From: Phytopseudomonas dryadis
Lineage (GTDB): Bacteria; Pseudomonadota; Gammaproteobacteria; Pseudomonadales; Pseudomonadaceae
Length of the DNA stretch: 64,000 bases
Assembly: GCF_004327355.1 (NCBI RefSeq)
Contig: NZ_QJUM01000028.1
Location: forward strand, 1-64,000
Reading direction: 5' to 3'
In this document: one piece after another, positions 26,159-34,064 of the stretch
Layout: each line of letters begins with the position of its first letter
How positions within the stretch are numbered: position 1 is the first letter of the stretch
The notes under the pieces: model-generated
Database searches by the model: none
Seen by the model: only the letters and a program-made list of their open reading frames with translations
Told to the model about the DNA's origin: nothing
Translations under genes and position numbers: made by a program

Positions 26159-26489
26159 GGCTGTGGGTTAACCTGGGGTAAGTCGTTCAAGTGCCCGTGA
26201 TTACTGGGCAGCGAAGACCTTGGCCGTTGGTCGAGGGCGACGGTTTTTTTTCCGCCATCGGCGAGGACATTTCAGCTCGTCACATAAACACAAGATGTAG
26301 GGTTTTTCCGGGCATTCTGGCCTGCAATATGCAAACGCGCCGCGACGCCCATCAAGGGCCCGGATCTGCGCTGCGCTGGCCGCCATTGCTACAATCGCCG
26401 CCTTTGCCGTGGCGCGACGATGCAGCTTGCTGCACATTGCGCCTGCAGCGGTGGCGCCGAGGCGCCATCTTTCCTTCCCGGAGGCCGTC

Positions 26490-27212
26490 GTGCAGCAACA
26501 ACCCTGGCGCATCCTGATCGTCGAAGACGATCCACGGCTGGCCGAACTGACCGCCGACTACCTGCGGGGCAATGGCCTGCAGGTGAGCATCGAGGCCGAT
26601 GGCGCTCGCGCCGCGGCGCGCATTGTCGACGAATGCCCCGATCTGGTCATCCTCGACCTGATGCTGCCCGGCGAAGACGGCCTGGCCATCTGCGCCAGGG
26701 TGCGCGACCGCTGCTACGCCGGGCCGATCCTCCTGCTCACCGCCCGCAGCGACGAGATGGATCAGGTGCTCGGTCTGGAAAGCGGGGCCGACGATTATGT
26801 GTGCAAACCGGTGCGCCCGCGCGTGCTGCTGGCGCGCATCCGTGTCCTGCTGCGCCGCCGCGAGGCTCGCGAGCCGGCCGCGCAGGCGGCGCACCGGCTG
26901 AGCTTCGGCCCGCTGCTGATCGACCACGCCCTGCGCGAGGCCTGGCTGGGCGAGCAGGGCATCGAGCTGACCAGCGCCGAGTTCGACCTGCTCTGGCTGC
27001 TGGCGGCCAACGCCGGGCGCATTCTGTCCCGCGAGGAGATCTTCGCCGCGCTCAGGGGCATCGAATACGATGGCCTGGATCGCTCCATCGACGTGCGCAT
27101 TTCGCGCATCCGTCCCAAGATCGGCGATGACCCCCTGCATCCACGCTTGATCAAGACCATCCGCAGCAAGGGCTACCTGTTCGTGGCCGGCGCCGCCGAA
27201 GCCTGGCCATGA
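26490..27212 (+). CDS. OmpR-family response regulator (RstA-like)
   Basis: 240 residues. Receiver domain with acidic pocket VEDD (residues 11-14), phospho-acceptor D56 in LVILDLMLPGEDG, the LLLTARSDE switch region and the CKPVRPRVLLARI lysine. C-terminal winged-helix DNA-binding domain from about 145, with ELTSAEFDLLWLLAANAGRILSREEI and the recognition region SIDVRISRIRPKIGDDPLHPRLIKTIRSKGYLF. Start is a GTG at 26490 with GGAGG seven bases upstream. It overlaps the kinase gene by four bases (ATGA), a translationally coupled two-component operon. RstA/RstB is the closest named pair by style; ParR-like is an alternative. Confidence 0.88.
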   Translation: MQQQPWRILIVEDDPRLAELTADYLRGNGLQVSIEADGARAAARIVDECPDLVILDLMLPGEDGLAICARVRDRCYAGPILLLTARSDEMDQVLGLESGADDYVCKPVRPRVLLARIRVLLRRREAREPAAQAAHRLSFGPLLIDHALREAWLGEQGIELTSAEFDLLWLLAANAGRILSREEIFAALRGIEYDGLDRSIDVRISRIRPKIGDDPLHPRLIKTIRSKGYLFVAGAAEAWP

Positions 27213-28816
27213 ACGCCATCTTCCTGCGCATCTATGGCGGCCTGCTCGGCGTGCTGGTGCTGGTGGCCCTGCTGGGCGCGGGCACCCTGCACCTGCTCAA
27301 CGAGGTGCGCGCCGAGCAGTACCGGGAGAACCTGGCGCGTGGCACCTTCCGCCTGATGGCCGACAACCTGTCGCCCATGGTCGAGGTGGAGCGGCGCCGG
27401 GCGGTGGCGATCTGGGGGCGCCTGCTGGGCATACCGCTGTCCGTCAGGCCGCTGAGCGAGGCGGCGCTGGACAGCGGCGAGCGCGGCCGCCTGCAGCAGG
27501 GGCAGGTGCTGGTGCGGCAGACCGGCCCGCATGCGGCGCAGGTCTACAGCCGCATCGGCGACAGCGGGCTGGCGCTGGTCGGCGAAGTGCAGCAGATCAG
27601 CGAACAACTGGCCCGGGCCACGGTTTACCTGCTGATCGACGAATTGATCCGCCATCCGCTGGACGAGCAGCCCCGGCGCCTGGCCGAGCTGAAGCGGGAC
27701 AAGCAGTTCGGCTTCGACCTGAGCCTGGTGCGCCTGCAGGACGCCAACCTGGACGTCGACCAACGGCGCCGGGTGGAGGAGGGCGATACGGTGATGGCCC
27801 TGGGCAAGGGCGGCGACACCATCCATGTGTTCGCCGGCATCGTCGCCACGCCCTGGGTGCTGGAAATCGGCCCGCTGTATCAGATGAATCCCTACCCGGC
27901 GCAGTTGCTGCTGTTGATCGGCGTGCTCGGGTTGAGCCTGGTCGGGCTGCTGGTCTATCTGCTGGTGCGGCCCCTGGAGCGGCGCCTGGGCGAGGTCGAG
28001 GAGGCCGCCACGCGGATCGCCCGCGGCAGCCTGGATGCCCGCGTGCCCGCCGGTGGCAGCGGCGACTCGGTGGGGCGGCTGGCGGCGGCGTTCAATGCCA
28101 TGGCCGAGCATCTGCAGGGGTCGCTGAATACCCAGCGCGAGCTGGTGCGGGCGGTGTCCCACGAGCTGCGCACGCCGGTGGCGCGGCTGCGCTTCGGGCT
28201 GGAGATGATCGACGAGGCGGCCAACGAAACGGCGCGGCGCAAGTACATGGACGGCATGGACCACGACATCCAGGATCTCGACAAGCTGGTCGACGAGATG
28301 CTCACCTATGCGCGCCTGGAGCAGGGGGCGCCGGCGCTGAGCTTCCAGCCGGTGGACCTGCGGGCACTGATCGATCAGGTGATCGCCGAGCTGGCGCCGT
28401 TGCGCGCCAGCGTGCGGGTCGAGGCCGGCCATGGCGCCTCGGCGCAGGAGGCCGGCGCCGTGCTGGTCGAAGGTGAACCGCGTTACCTGCATCGCGCCCT
28501 GCAGAACCTGGTGGGCAATGCCCTGCGCCATGCCGAGTCGCGGGTGCGGGTCAGCTACCGGATCGGGCCGCGGCGCTGCCGGCTGGATGTCGAGGACGAC
28601 GGCCCCGGTATTCCCGAGGACGCCTGGGCGCGCATCTTCACCCCGTTCATGCGCCTGGACGACAGCCGTACCCGGGCCTCGGGCGGCCATGGCCTGGGCC
28701 TGTCCATCGTGCGGCGAATCATCTACTGGCATGGCGGCCGCGCCCAGCTCGACCGCAGCGAAGCCCTGGGCGGTGCGCGGTTCAGCCTGGTCTGGCCGCG
28801 CCGGCAGGGCGCTTGA
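27209..28816 (+). CDS. Sensor histidine kinase (RstB-like)
   Basis: 535-residue membrane kinase. Membrane segments at about 5-28 (IYGGLLGVLVLVALLGAGTLHLL) and about 230-255 (LLLLIGVLGLSLVGLLVYLLV) bound a ~200-residue periplasmic sensor domain. HAMP follows (RPLERRLGEVEEAATRIARG), then HisKA with phospho-acceptor H318 in AVSHELRTPVARL, and a HATPase with N box NLVGNALRHA, G1 DDGPGIP and G2 GGHGLGLSIV. Start ATG overlaps the regulator stop. Stimulus unknown; the periplasmic domain is large for an RstB. A sulfonate-type transporter gene begins 276 bp downstream but has its own promoter region. Confidence 0.88.
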   Translation: MNAIFLRIYGGLLGVLVLVALLGAGTLHLLNEVRAEQYRENLARGTFRLMADNLSPMVEVERRRAVAIWGRLLGIPLSVRPLSEAALDSGERGRLQQGQVLVRQTGPHAAQVYSRIGDSGLALVGEVQQISEQLARATVYLLIDELIRHPLDEQPRRLAELKRDKQFGFDLSLVRLQDANLDVDQRRRVEEGDTVMALGKGGDTIHVFAGIVATPWVLEIGPLYQMNPYPAQLLLLIGVLGLSLVGLLVYLLVRPLERRLGEVEEAATRIARGSLDARVPAGGSGDSVGRLAAAFNAMAEHLQGSLNTQRELVRAVSHELRTPVARLRFGLEMIDEAANETARRKYMDGMDHDIQDLDKLVDEMLTYARLEQGAPALSFQPVDLRALIDQVIAELAPLRASVRVEAGHGASAQEAGAVLVEGEPRYLHRALQNLVGNALRHAESRVRVSYRIGPRRCRLDVEDDGPGIPEDAWARIFTPFMRLDDSRTRASGGHGLGLSIVRRIIYWHGGRAQLDRSEALGGARFSLVWPRRQGA

Positions 28817-28987
28817 CCGGCATCCCTCCGGGCGATAGCCCTGGGGCAGGCTTGGCCCTGCCGCCAAAGGCGCATTGGAAAGAACCGGATAGCGCTTCGG
28901 CCAATGCCTTCGCGGCATATTTTTTATGCCACGCGGGCAATCCTGGGCGAAGGCCCATTCCTGCTCGTTTATTTCTATAAACGATTA

Positions 28988-29020
28988 AAAATTAATTTTT
29001 TATTATTTAATTATTTTCCC
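28988..29020. promoter_or_regulatory. AT-rich promoter element of the binding-protein gene
   Basis: An island of almost pure A/T in otherwise GC-rich DNA contains TTTTTATTATTTAA, a 14-mer found again at about 31421-31434 upstream of the TonB-receptor gene. CysB-type activators of sulfur-starvation genes prefer AT-rich sites, so a CysB-like site is a reasonable inference. Confidence 0.55.
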
Positions 29021-29025
29021 TGGCT

Positions 29026-29073
29026 ATGCCTATCTATAGCGCCCCGGGACGCCGCTGGCGTCTCTGCCGATAG
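29026..29073 (+). CDS. Possible 15-residue leader peptide MPIYSAPGRRWRLCR
   Basis: A short frame between the AT-rich promoter and the binding-protein gene encodes MPIYSAPGRRWRLCR and ends 19 bases before the next ATG. It contains one Cys and the segment RWRLCR, resembling AWRCRPG in the second small frame at 31485-31544. No good Shine-Dalgarno precedes it, and a GACGCC-GCT-GGCGTC hairpin lies inside it. It may be a Cys-sensing leader or an accident. Confidence 0.4.
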   Translation: MPIYSAPGRRWRLCR

Positions 29074-29092
29074 CCCAGGAGTGTTTACCACC

Positions 29093-30148
29093 ATGAAGCC
29101 TGTTTTCACCCGGATGCTGGGGCTCGTCGCGCCGGCTTTGACCGTTCTGCTGGCCATTTCCGCCCCCAGTGCCGCAGCGGCCGGCGAACCGCCCAGGGAG
29201 ATCCGTATCGCCGTGCCGGATCTGAGTGCCGGCAGCCAGCACAGTGGCGGGGGCATCGTGGATGTGCTGCGCAGCCAGCAGATCCTGGAACGGGAATTCG
29301 CCGCCGACGGCATCACGATCCGCTGGCAGTTCTTCAAGGGCGCCGGGCCGGTGGTCAACGAGGCGCTGGCCAACGGCCAGGTGGATCTGGCCTACCTGGG
29401 CGACCTGGCGGCGATCATCGGCAAGGCCAATGGCCTGGATACCCGCCTGCTGAGCGCCACCGCCCGTGACATCCGCCTGTACCTGGGCGTGGTGCCGGGC
29501 TCGACGGTGAAGACCCTGGCCGACCTCAAGGGCAAGCGGGTGGCGATCTTCCGCGGCACCGCCTACCAGCTGTCCTTCGTCCAGGCGCTGGCCAGCCAGG
29601 GCCTGCGCGAGCGCGACCTGCAGGTGGTCAATCTGGACGGCAATGCCGCGTCGGCCGCCCTGGCGGCCAGGCAGATCGATGCCACCTGGGGTGGCGCCAA
29701 CCTGATCGCCCTGCAGCAGCGCGGCCTGGCCGACCTGCCGCTGAACACCGACGACCTGGGCGGCGCCGGCAGCGTGCAGGCCATGCTGGTGGGCGCTGGC
29801 GATTTCGTCGACCGCCATCCGCAACTGGTCGAACGCCTGATCGAGGCTCAGCAGCAGGCCGTGCGCTGGCTGCGCGACGAGGCCAACAAGCCGGCCTACG
29901 TGGAGCTGCTCGCGGAGCTGTCCGGCTACCCGCGCACCCTGCTGCAGAGCGACCTCGAGAGCAGCGACGTGCAGCGCATGTTCGACCCGCGCCTGGATGC
30001 CGACTACCTGGCCCGCCTGCAGGCCGGGGTCGATCTGGCGCTCGAGCAGCGCCTGCTGCGCAAGGGCTTCACCGTCGCCGAGTGGGTGGATGGGCGGTTT
30101 CTCGATGCCGCGCTGCGGTCGCAGGTGGCGGTCGCGGCTGGTCACTGA
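29093..30148 (+). CDS. ABC-type sulfonate/taurine-like substrate-binding protein (solitary)
   Basis: 351 residues with a signal peptide (MKPVFTRMLGLVAPALTVLLAISAPSAAAA). The mature part matches the SsuA/TauA/NrtA periplasmic binding family: IRIAVPDL at the start, WQFFKGAGPVVNEALANGQVDLAYLGDLAAI, LKGKRVAIFRGTAYQLSFVQAL and the second-lobe IDATWGGANLIAL. AGGAG precedes ATG 29093; the open frame further upstream crosses the promoter and is not used. No permease or ATPase gene follows, so it must borrow a transporter elsewhere. Ends facing the LysR gene, with large hairpins between. Confidence 0.85.
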   Translation: MKPVFTRMLGLVAPALTVLLAISAPSAAAAGEPPREIRIAVPDLSAGSQHSGGGIVDVLRSQQILEREFAADGITIRWQFFKGAGPVVNEALANGQVDLAYLGDLAAIIGKANGLDTRLLSATARDIRLYLGVVPGSTVKTLADLKGKRVAIFRGTAYQLSFVQALASQGLRERDLQVVNLDGNAASAALAARQIDATWGGANLIALQQRGLADLPLNTDDLGGAGSVQAMLVGAGDFVDRHPQLVERLIEAQQQAVRWLRDEANKPAYVELLAELSGYPRTLLQSDLESSDVQRMFDPRLDADYLARLQAGVDLALEQRLLRKGFTVAEWVDGRFLDAALRSQVAVAAGH

Positions 30149-30211
30149 ACGGGCCTGTCTGGATATCCGGCGACGTTTCGACGTGGATGGCTGGTTCGAG
30201 GCGCAAGCGGA

Positions 30212-30263
30212 CGTAGGATGGGTGAAACCCATCGGCATATTGATGGGTTTCACCCATCCTACG
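30212..30263. repeat. Perfect 21-bp inverted repeat (first of two)
   Basis: CGTAGGATGGGTGAAACCCAT and its exact complement are separated by the 10-base loop CGGCATATTG. It lies between convergent genes and could end transcription from both, although it has no U-run. It belongs to the GTAGGATGGGTG class of Pseudomonas palindromes. Confidence 0.85.
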
Positions 30264-30266
30264 AGC

Positions 30267-30337
30267 TGTGGGAGGGGCTTTAGCCGCGAGCTCTTCGCGC
30301 CCTTGACGGACCAATCGCGGCTAAAGCCCCTCCCACA
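30267..30337. repeat. Perfect 23-bp inverted repeat (second of two)
   Basis: Arms TGTGGGAGGGGCTTTAGCC(GCGA) at 30267-30289 and their exact complement at 30315-30337, with a 25-base spacer. Typical of the TGTGGGAGGGGC family of Pseudomonas REP elements; together with the preceding repeat it fills most of the gap between convergent genes. Confidence 0.85.
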
Positions 30338-30409
30338 AAAGCATCGTGCCCACTGTCCGCTCCCGCCTTATAACGGCCTCCGCTATCCATACCGCGCCGG
30401 GTGCGGTCT

Positions 30410-31327
30410 TCATGCCGCGGCGGCGGCCAGATCCTGGTCGCGCTGCTTGACCAGGTCGATCATCGCCCGTGCCGCGGGTGACAGCCGGTAGCCGGTGCGC
30501 GTGACGATGCCGCAATGGGCCTGCAGGGTCATGCTCTGCGGCAGGTTGCGCAGTTGCAGGCGCACCAGCTCGCCGCGTTCCAGCGCCTCGTGCAGGGCTT
30601 CCAGCGGGCCGACGCCGATGGCGTCGGTGTGCCGCACGATCTGTTCCAGCAGCGGGAAATGCTCGCACTCGATGTGCTGCTCGAAGCTGGCCTTGCCGCT
30701 GAGGTTGGCCAGGGCCTTGCGCGTGCCCATGGGGATGCGCACGGCGGCCAGGGGGTAGTCGAACAGGTCGTTGGTCGACAGGCTCTCCTTGGCCAGCAGC
30801 GGGTGTGCGGCGCGGCAGAAGAACAGCGTCGGGCGCGGCGTCAGGGCATGGGTCTGGAAGTTCGGGTCGGCCAGGAACGGGCGGATGTCGGCGAGGAAGA
30901 ACTCGATCTCGTTGCGGCTCAGGCTGCGCCCCAGGCTTTCCCAGTTGTTGACCAGCAGGCGCGGGCGAATCGCCGGGTAGCGGGCCATGAAGTGCATCAG
31001 GCTGTCCGGCACCAGTTTCGCCGCCGGTATCGGCCCGGAGCCGAAGTGCAGCTCGCCGGCATCGAGCTTGCTCATCTGGCTGACTTCGTTGGTCAGGTTG
31101 CTGGCGCCCTGCACCAGGGCGAGGGCGTGTTGCAGCACCACCTGGCCCTCGGGTGTGGGGCGCAGGTCCTTGCTGCCGCGATCCACCAGCTGGCAGCCGA
31201 ACTCATGTTCCAGGCCCTGGATGCTGCGGCTGAACGCCGGCTGGGTGATGTTCATGGCTTCGGCCGCACGGACGAAACTGCGGTGTTCGGTCAGGGCGAT
31301 GAAGTAGCGGAGCTGGCGCAGATCCAT
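30410..31327 (-). CDS. LysR-family transcriptional regulator
   Basis: 305 residues with a canonical N-terminal helix-turn-helix (MDLRQLRYFIALTEHRSFVRAAEAMNITQPAFSRSIQGLE) and a two-lobed effector domain. It stands between a sulfonate-type binding-protein gene and the TonB-receptor/TauD operon, reading away from the latter, so the 337-bp divergent region is the likely target. This position suggests a regulator of organosulfur use, but the sequence itself does not show the inducer; it is not obviously CysB or Cbl, which have distinctive N-termini. Confidence 0.85.
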   Translation of the reverse strand: MDLRQLRYFIALTEHRSFVRAAEAMNITQPAFSRSIQGLEHEFGCQLVDRGSKDLRPTPEGQVVLQHALALVQGASNLTNEVSQMSKLDAGELHFGSGPIPAAKLVPDSLMHFMARYPAIRPRLLVNNWESLGRSLSRNEIEFFLADIRPFLADPNFQTHALTPRPTLFFCRAAHPLLAKESLSTNDLFDYPLAAVRIPMGTRKALANLSGKASFEQHIECEHFPLLEQIVRHTDAIGVGPLEALHEALERGELVRLQLRNLPQSMTLQAHCGIVTRTGYRLSPAARAMIDLVKQRDQDLAAAAA

Positions 31328-31417
31328 GATGCATTCCCGGCATTCGAAAAATAGGTTTTAGGCATTTGCGGGTGCCCTGGGCGCTGGTTTTAAATGCAAG
31401 CTCTTATTCCGTCAAAC

Positions 31418-31441
31418 GCATTTTTATTATTTAAATAGAAT
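31418..31441. promoter_or_regulatory. AT-rich promoter element of the TonB-receptor operon
   Basis: CATTTTTATTATTTAAATAG shares the 14-mer TTTTTATTATTTAA with the promoter of the binding-protein gene 2.4 kb away, while the downstream sequences differ. This points to a common activator for the two transcription units. Confidence 0.55.
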
Positions 31442-31484
31442 CAGATGGAATATTTGCCTGCTGAGCGATTGCAAGGACCCATCC

Positions 31485-31544
31485 ATGAAAAAGCCCTATC
31501 CGGCCCTGTGCCTGACGCCTGCGTGGCGCTGTCGTCCCGGTTGA
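31485..31544 (+). CDS. Possible 19-residue leader peptide with two Cys codons
   Basis: Short frame with a good Shine-Dalgarno (AAGGA at 31473, seven bases before the ATG) encoding MKKPYPALCLTPAWRCRPG. It lies between the AT-rich promoter and the TonB-receptor gene. Two cysteines and a WRCR motif in 19 residues, in front of sulfur-acquisition genes, fit a translation-dependent cysteine sensor. Downstream, before the receptor gene, is a perfect hairpin (31622-31642). Confidence 0.5.
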   Translation: MKKPYPALCLTPAWRCRPG

Positions 31545-31621
31545 CCCGGTACGGCTGAACCCCGGCCAACCCCCTTACACCCCTTTCAACACAGAGCCGC
31601 ACATTTCGTGTGGCGCGGCGT

Positions 31622-31642
31622 CGTGCGCCCGCTCGGCGCACG
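31622..31642. promoter_or_regulatory. Hairpin before the TonB-receptor Shine-Dalgarno
   Basis: CGTGCGCC-CGCTC-GGCGCACG is a perfect 8-bp stem ending eight bases before AAGGA of the receptor gene. A second, weaker hairpin (GCCGCACA...TGTGGC) precedes it. These could couple leader-peptide translation to expression. Confidence 0.5.
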
Positions 31643-31664
31643 TCTGACCCAAGGATGAGCATTG

Positions 31665-34025
31665 ATGAGTTCGATACCCCCATTCCCCCTGCGCCCGACC
31701 GTCGTACAGCGACGCGCGTCGGCGGATTACGCCCTGAGCCTGCTCCTGGCGGTGGCTGGCCTGGCCGCCAGTGCTCCGCTGCAGGCGCAGAGCGCCGCAG
31801 CCGATGGCGCCGTGGCGCAGGAAGACGCCGCGCTGCAGAAGGTCACGGTCACCGCCCGGCGCCGGGAGGAAGACGCCCAGGACGTGCCCACGCCGATCAC
31901 CACCCTCAGTGGCGCCACCCTGGAGGCGCAGAAGGTCTACCGGGTGCAGGATCTGCAGCAGGTGCTGCCCAGCGTCAACGTCGCCTATATCCATGCCCGC
32001 CAGTCCAGCGTGGCGGTGCGCGGCATTGGCAACAACCCGGCCAGCGACGGCCTGGAAGGCAGCGCCGGCATCTACCTGGACAACATCTACCTGGGGCGCC
32101 CCGGCATGGCGGTGTTCGACCTGCTCGACGTCGAGCAGCTCGAGCTTCTGCGTGGCCCCCAGGGCACGCTGTTCGGCAAGAACACCACGGCCGGGGTGAT
32201 CAACATCAGCACGCGCAAGCCGACCTTCACCCCCGAGCGCAGCTTCGAGGTCTCGGGCGGCGAGCGTGGCTACTTCCAGGGCAAGGGCAGCGTGTCCGGC
32301 GGCCTCAGCGAGACCCTGGCCGGACGGCTGGCGTTCTACCGTACCCGCGAGGATGGCTATATCGACAACCAGCACGACAGCCGCACCTTCCTCGGTGGCG
32401 AGCGCGAAGGGGTACGCGGGCAACTGCTGTTCGAGCCGAACGAGGATTTCAGCCTGCGCTGGATCAGCGACTACAACCAGGAGAAGTCCACCAACGGGGT
32501 GTGGGCGCTGTACGGCGTGTCCGATCGCTTTCGCGAGCGCGCCGCGCTGATCGGCGCCAACCCGCAGTACGACATCGGCAAGCGCGAGGTGAACATCGAC
32601 TCCGCGCAGGGGGTCAACGTCTGGCAGGGCGGCACCTCGCTGGAGGCCAACTGGCAGCTCGACGGCGGCTACACCCTGACCTCCATCAGCGGCTACCGCT
32701 ACTGGCACTTCATCCCGCGCAACGACACCGACCTCACCGATCAGCCGGCGGTCAACCACGGCGGGGTCGAAGTGCACGACCGCCAGTTCTCCCAGGAGAT
32801 CCGCCTGGCCTCGCCGACCGGCGAACGCTTCGACTACGTGCTCGGCGCCTACCTGTTCCGCCAGAACCTGGGCAACAAGACCGTGCAGGCGTACGGCCCG
32901 CTGGCCGACCTGTTCCTGACGGGCGTCGACCGTGGCGTGTTCAACGGCGTCACCACCCAGACCAACGGCAAGATCGTCACCGACAGCTTCGCCCTGTTCG
33001 CCCAGGGCAACTGGCACCTCACCGAACGCCTGGACCTGAGCGTCGGCGTGCGTGGCACCTACGAGGAAAAACGCGCGCGCCTGCACCGCTTCGATCCGCA
33101 GGGTGGCGCCGTTCTCGATCCAGCCAACGCGGCTATCCGCCAGCGCCAGATGGGCGGGCTGGATACCGGCGAATTCGGTCTGCACAACGCCGCGCCGTCG
33201 GGCCTGGTCAGCCTGAGTTATCGCTTCAGCGACGATCTGCTCGGCTATGCCTCCCTGGCCCATGGCGAGAAGTCCGGCGGGGTCAACCTGGTGGCGCCCC
33301 AGGCCGGCCTCGGCCGCGATTCGCTGGTGGTCGGGCCGGAGCGCGCCAACGATGCCGAGCTCGGTTTCAAGAGCCGGCTGCTCGATGGCCGCCTGCAGTT
33401 CAACGCCAACGTCTTCTGGACCGGTATCCACGGTTACCAGGCCACCACCCTGGCCACGGTGCCCGGCTCGCTGACCGCGGCCTCGGTGCTGGCCAACGCC
33501 GGCAGCGTGCGCTCGCGCGGTGTGGAGCTGGAAACCAGCTACCGGCCGCTGCGCGGGCTGACCCTGAATTTCAACGGCTCGTTCAACGACGTCACCTACC
33601 TGAGCTTCAAGAACGCGCCATGCCCGGGCGAGGTCAGCACGGTCAACGCCGCGGCGGTCTGCGACCTCAGCGGCGAGCGGGTGGTCGGCGCCTCGCGCTG
33701 GATCGGCAACCTCAACGGCGAGTACCTCTGGCAACTGGACAACGGCCTGCGTCCCTACGTGACCGCTGGTTACGCCTACCGCTCCGAGGCCGAAGGCACG
33801 CTGGACAACTCCGACCTTTCCAGGATCGACGGCTACGGCCTGCTCAATCTCTCCGTCGGGGTACGCGCCGATCTTGGCGACGGCGAACTGGATACCTCGC
33901 TGTGGATTCGCAATGCGACGGATGAGGACTACTACCTGACCGCTTTCGCCTTTTCCAACGGTTCCTACACCGCATCCGTCGGCCAGCCACGCACGGCCGG
34001 CCTGACCCTGCGTTACGACTTCTGA
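31665..34025 (+). CDS. TonB-dependent outer-membrane receptor
   Basis: 786 residues with a long signal peptide (cleavage after APLQAQS or nearby, about residue 45). A TonB-box-like LQKVTVTARRRE follows, then the plug domain (PITTLSGATLEAQKVYRVQDL, SVAVRGIGNNPAS, VEQLELLRGPQGTLFGKNTTAGVINI) and a C-terminal beta-barrel ending in the aromatic LTLRYDF. AAGGA precedes ATG 31665. First gene of an operon with two TauD-family dioxygenases (39 and 29 bp gaps), so it probably imports an organosulfur ester or sulfonate rather than a siderophore. This receptor subgroup is often labelled siderophore receptor by default. Confidence 0.9.
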   Translation: MSSIPPFPLRPTVVQRRASADYALSLLLAVAGLAASAPLQAQSAAADGAVAQEDAALQKVTVTARRREEDAQDVPTPITTLSGATLEAQKVYRVQDLQQVLPSVNVAYIHARQSSVAVRGIGNNPASDGLEGSAGIYLDNIYLGRPGMAVFDLLDVEQLELLRGPQGTLFGKNTTAGVINISTRKPTFTPERSFEVSGGERGYFQGKGSVSGGLSETLAGRLAFYRTREDGYIDNQHDSRTFLGGEREGVRGQLLFEPNEDFSLRWISDYNQEKSTNGVWALYGVSDRFRERAALIGANPQYDIGKREVNIDSAQGVNVWQGGTSLEANWQLDGGYTLTSISGYRYWHFIPRNDTDLTDQPAVNHGGVEVHDRQFSQEIRLASPTGERFDYVLGAYLFRQNLGNKTVQAYGPLADLFLTGVDRGVFNGVTTQTNGKIVTDSFALFAQGNWHLTERLDLSVGVRGTYEEKRARLHRFDPQGGAVLDPANAAIRQRQMGGLDTGEFGLHNAAPSGLVSLSYRFSDDLLGYASLAHGEKSGGVNLVAPQAGLGRDSLVVGPERANDAELGFKSRLLDGRLQFNANVFWTGIHGYQATTLATVPGSLTAASVLANAGSVRSRGVELETSYRPLRGLTLNFNGSFNDVTYLSFKNAPCPGEVSTVNAAAVCDLSGERVVGASRWIGNLNGEYLWQLDNGLRPYVTAGYAYRSEAEGTLDNSDLSRIDGYGLLNLSVGVRADLGDGELDTSLWIRNATDEDYYLTAFAFSNGSYTASVGQPRTAGLTLRYDF

Positions 34026-34064
34026 CCGGTTCACGAACCGACCGCCTACCTCAAGGAGAACGCC

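Larger units (their letters stand above)
25674..26489. promoter_or_regulatory. Long nrdA upstream region, gene-free
   Basis: About 815 bp between divergent nrdA and the response-regulator gene. I see no supported gene. It holds a perfect DnaA box, several TAGATGTAG-like sequences listed separately, a 5' GC-rich part next to nrdA, and a T/A-rich part at 26230-26310. The size suits a complex cell-cycle-linked promoter. Confidence 0.6.

Noticed and set aside
29020..29092. A longer binding-protein precursor from an in-frame start at 28904
   Set aside because: It would translate the AT-rich promoter and put about 60 odd residues before a normal signal peptide.
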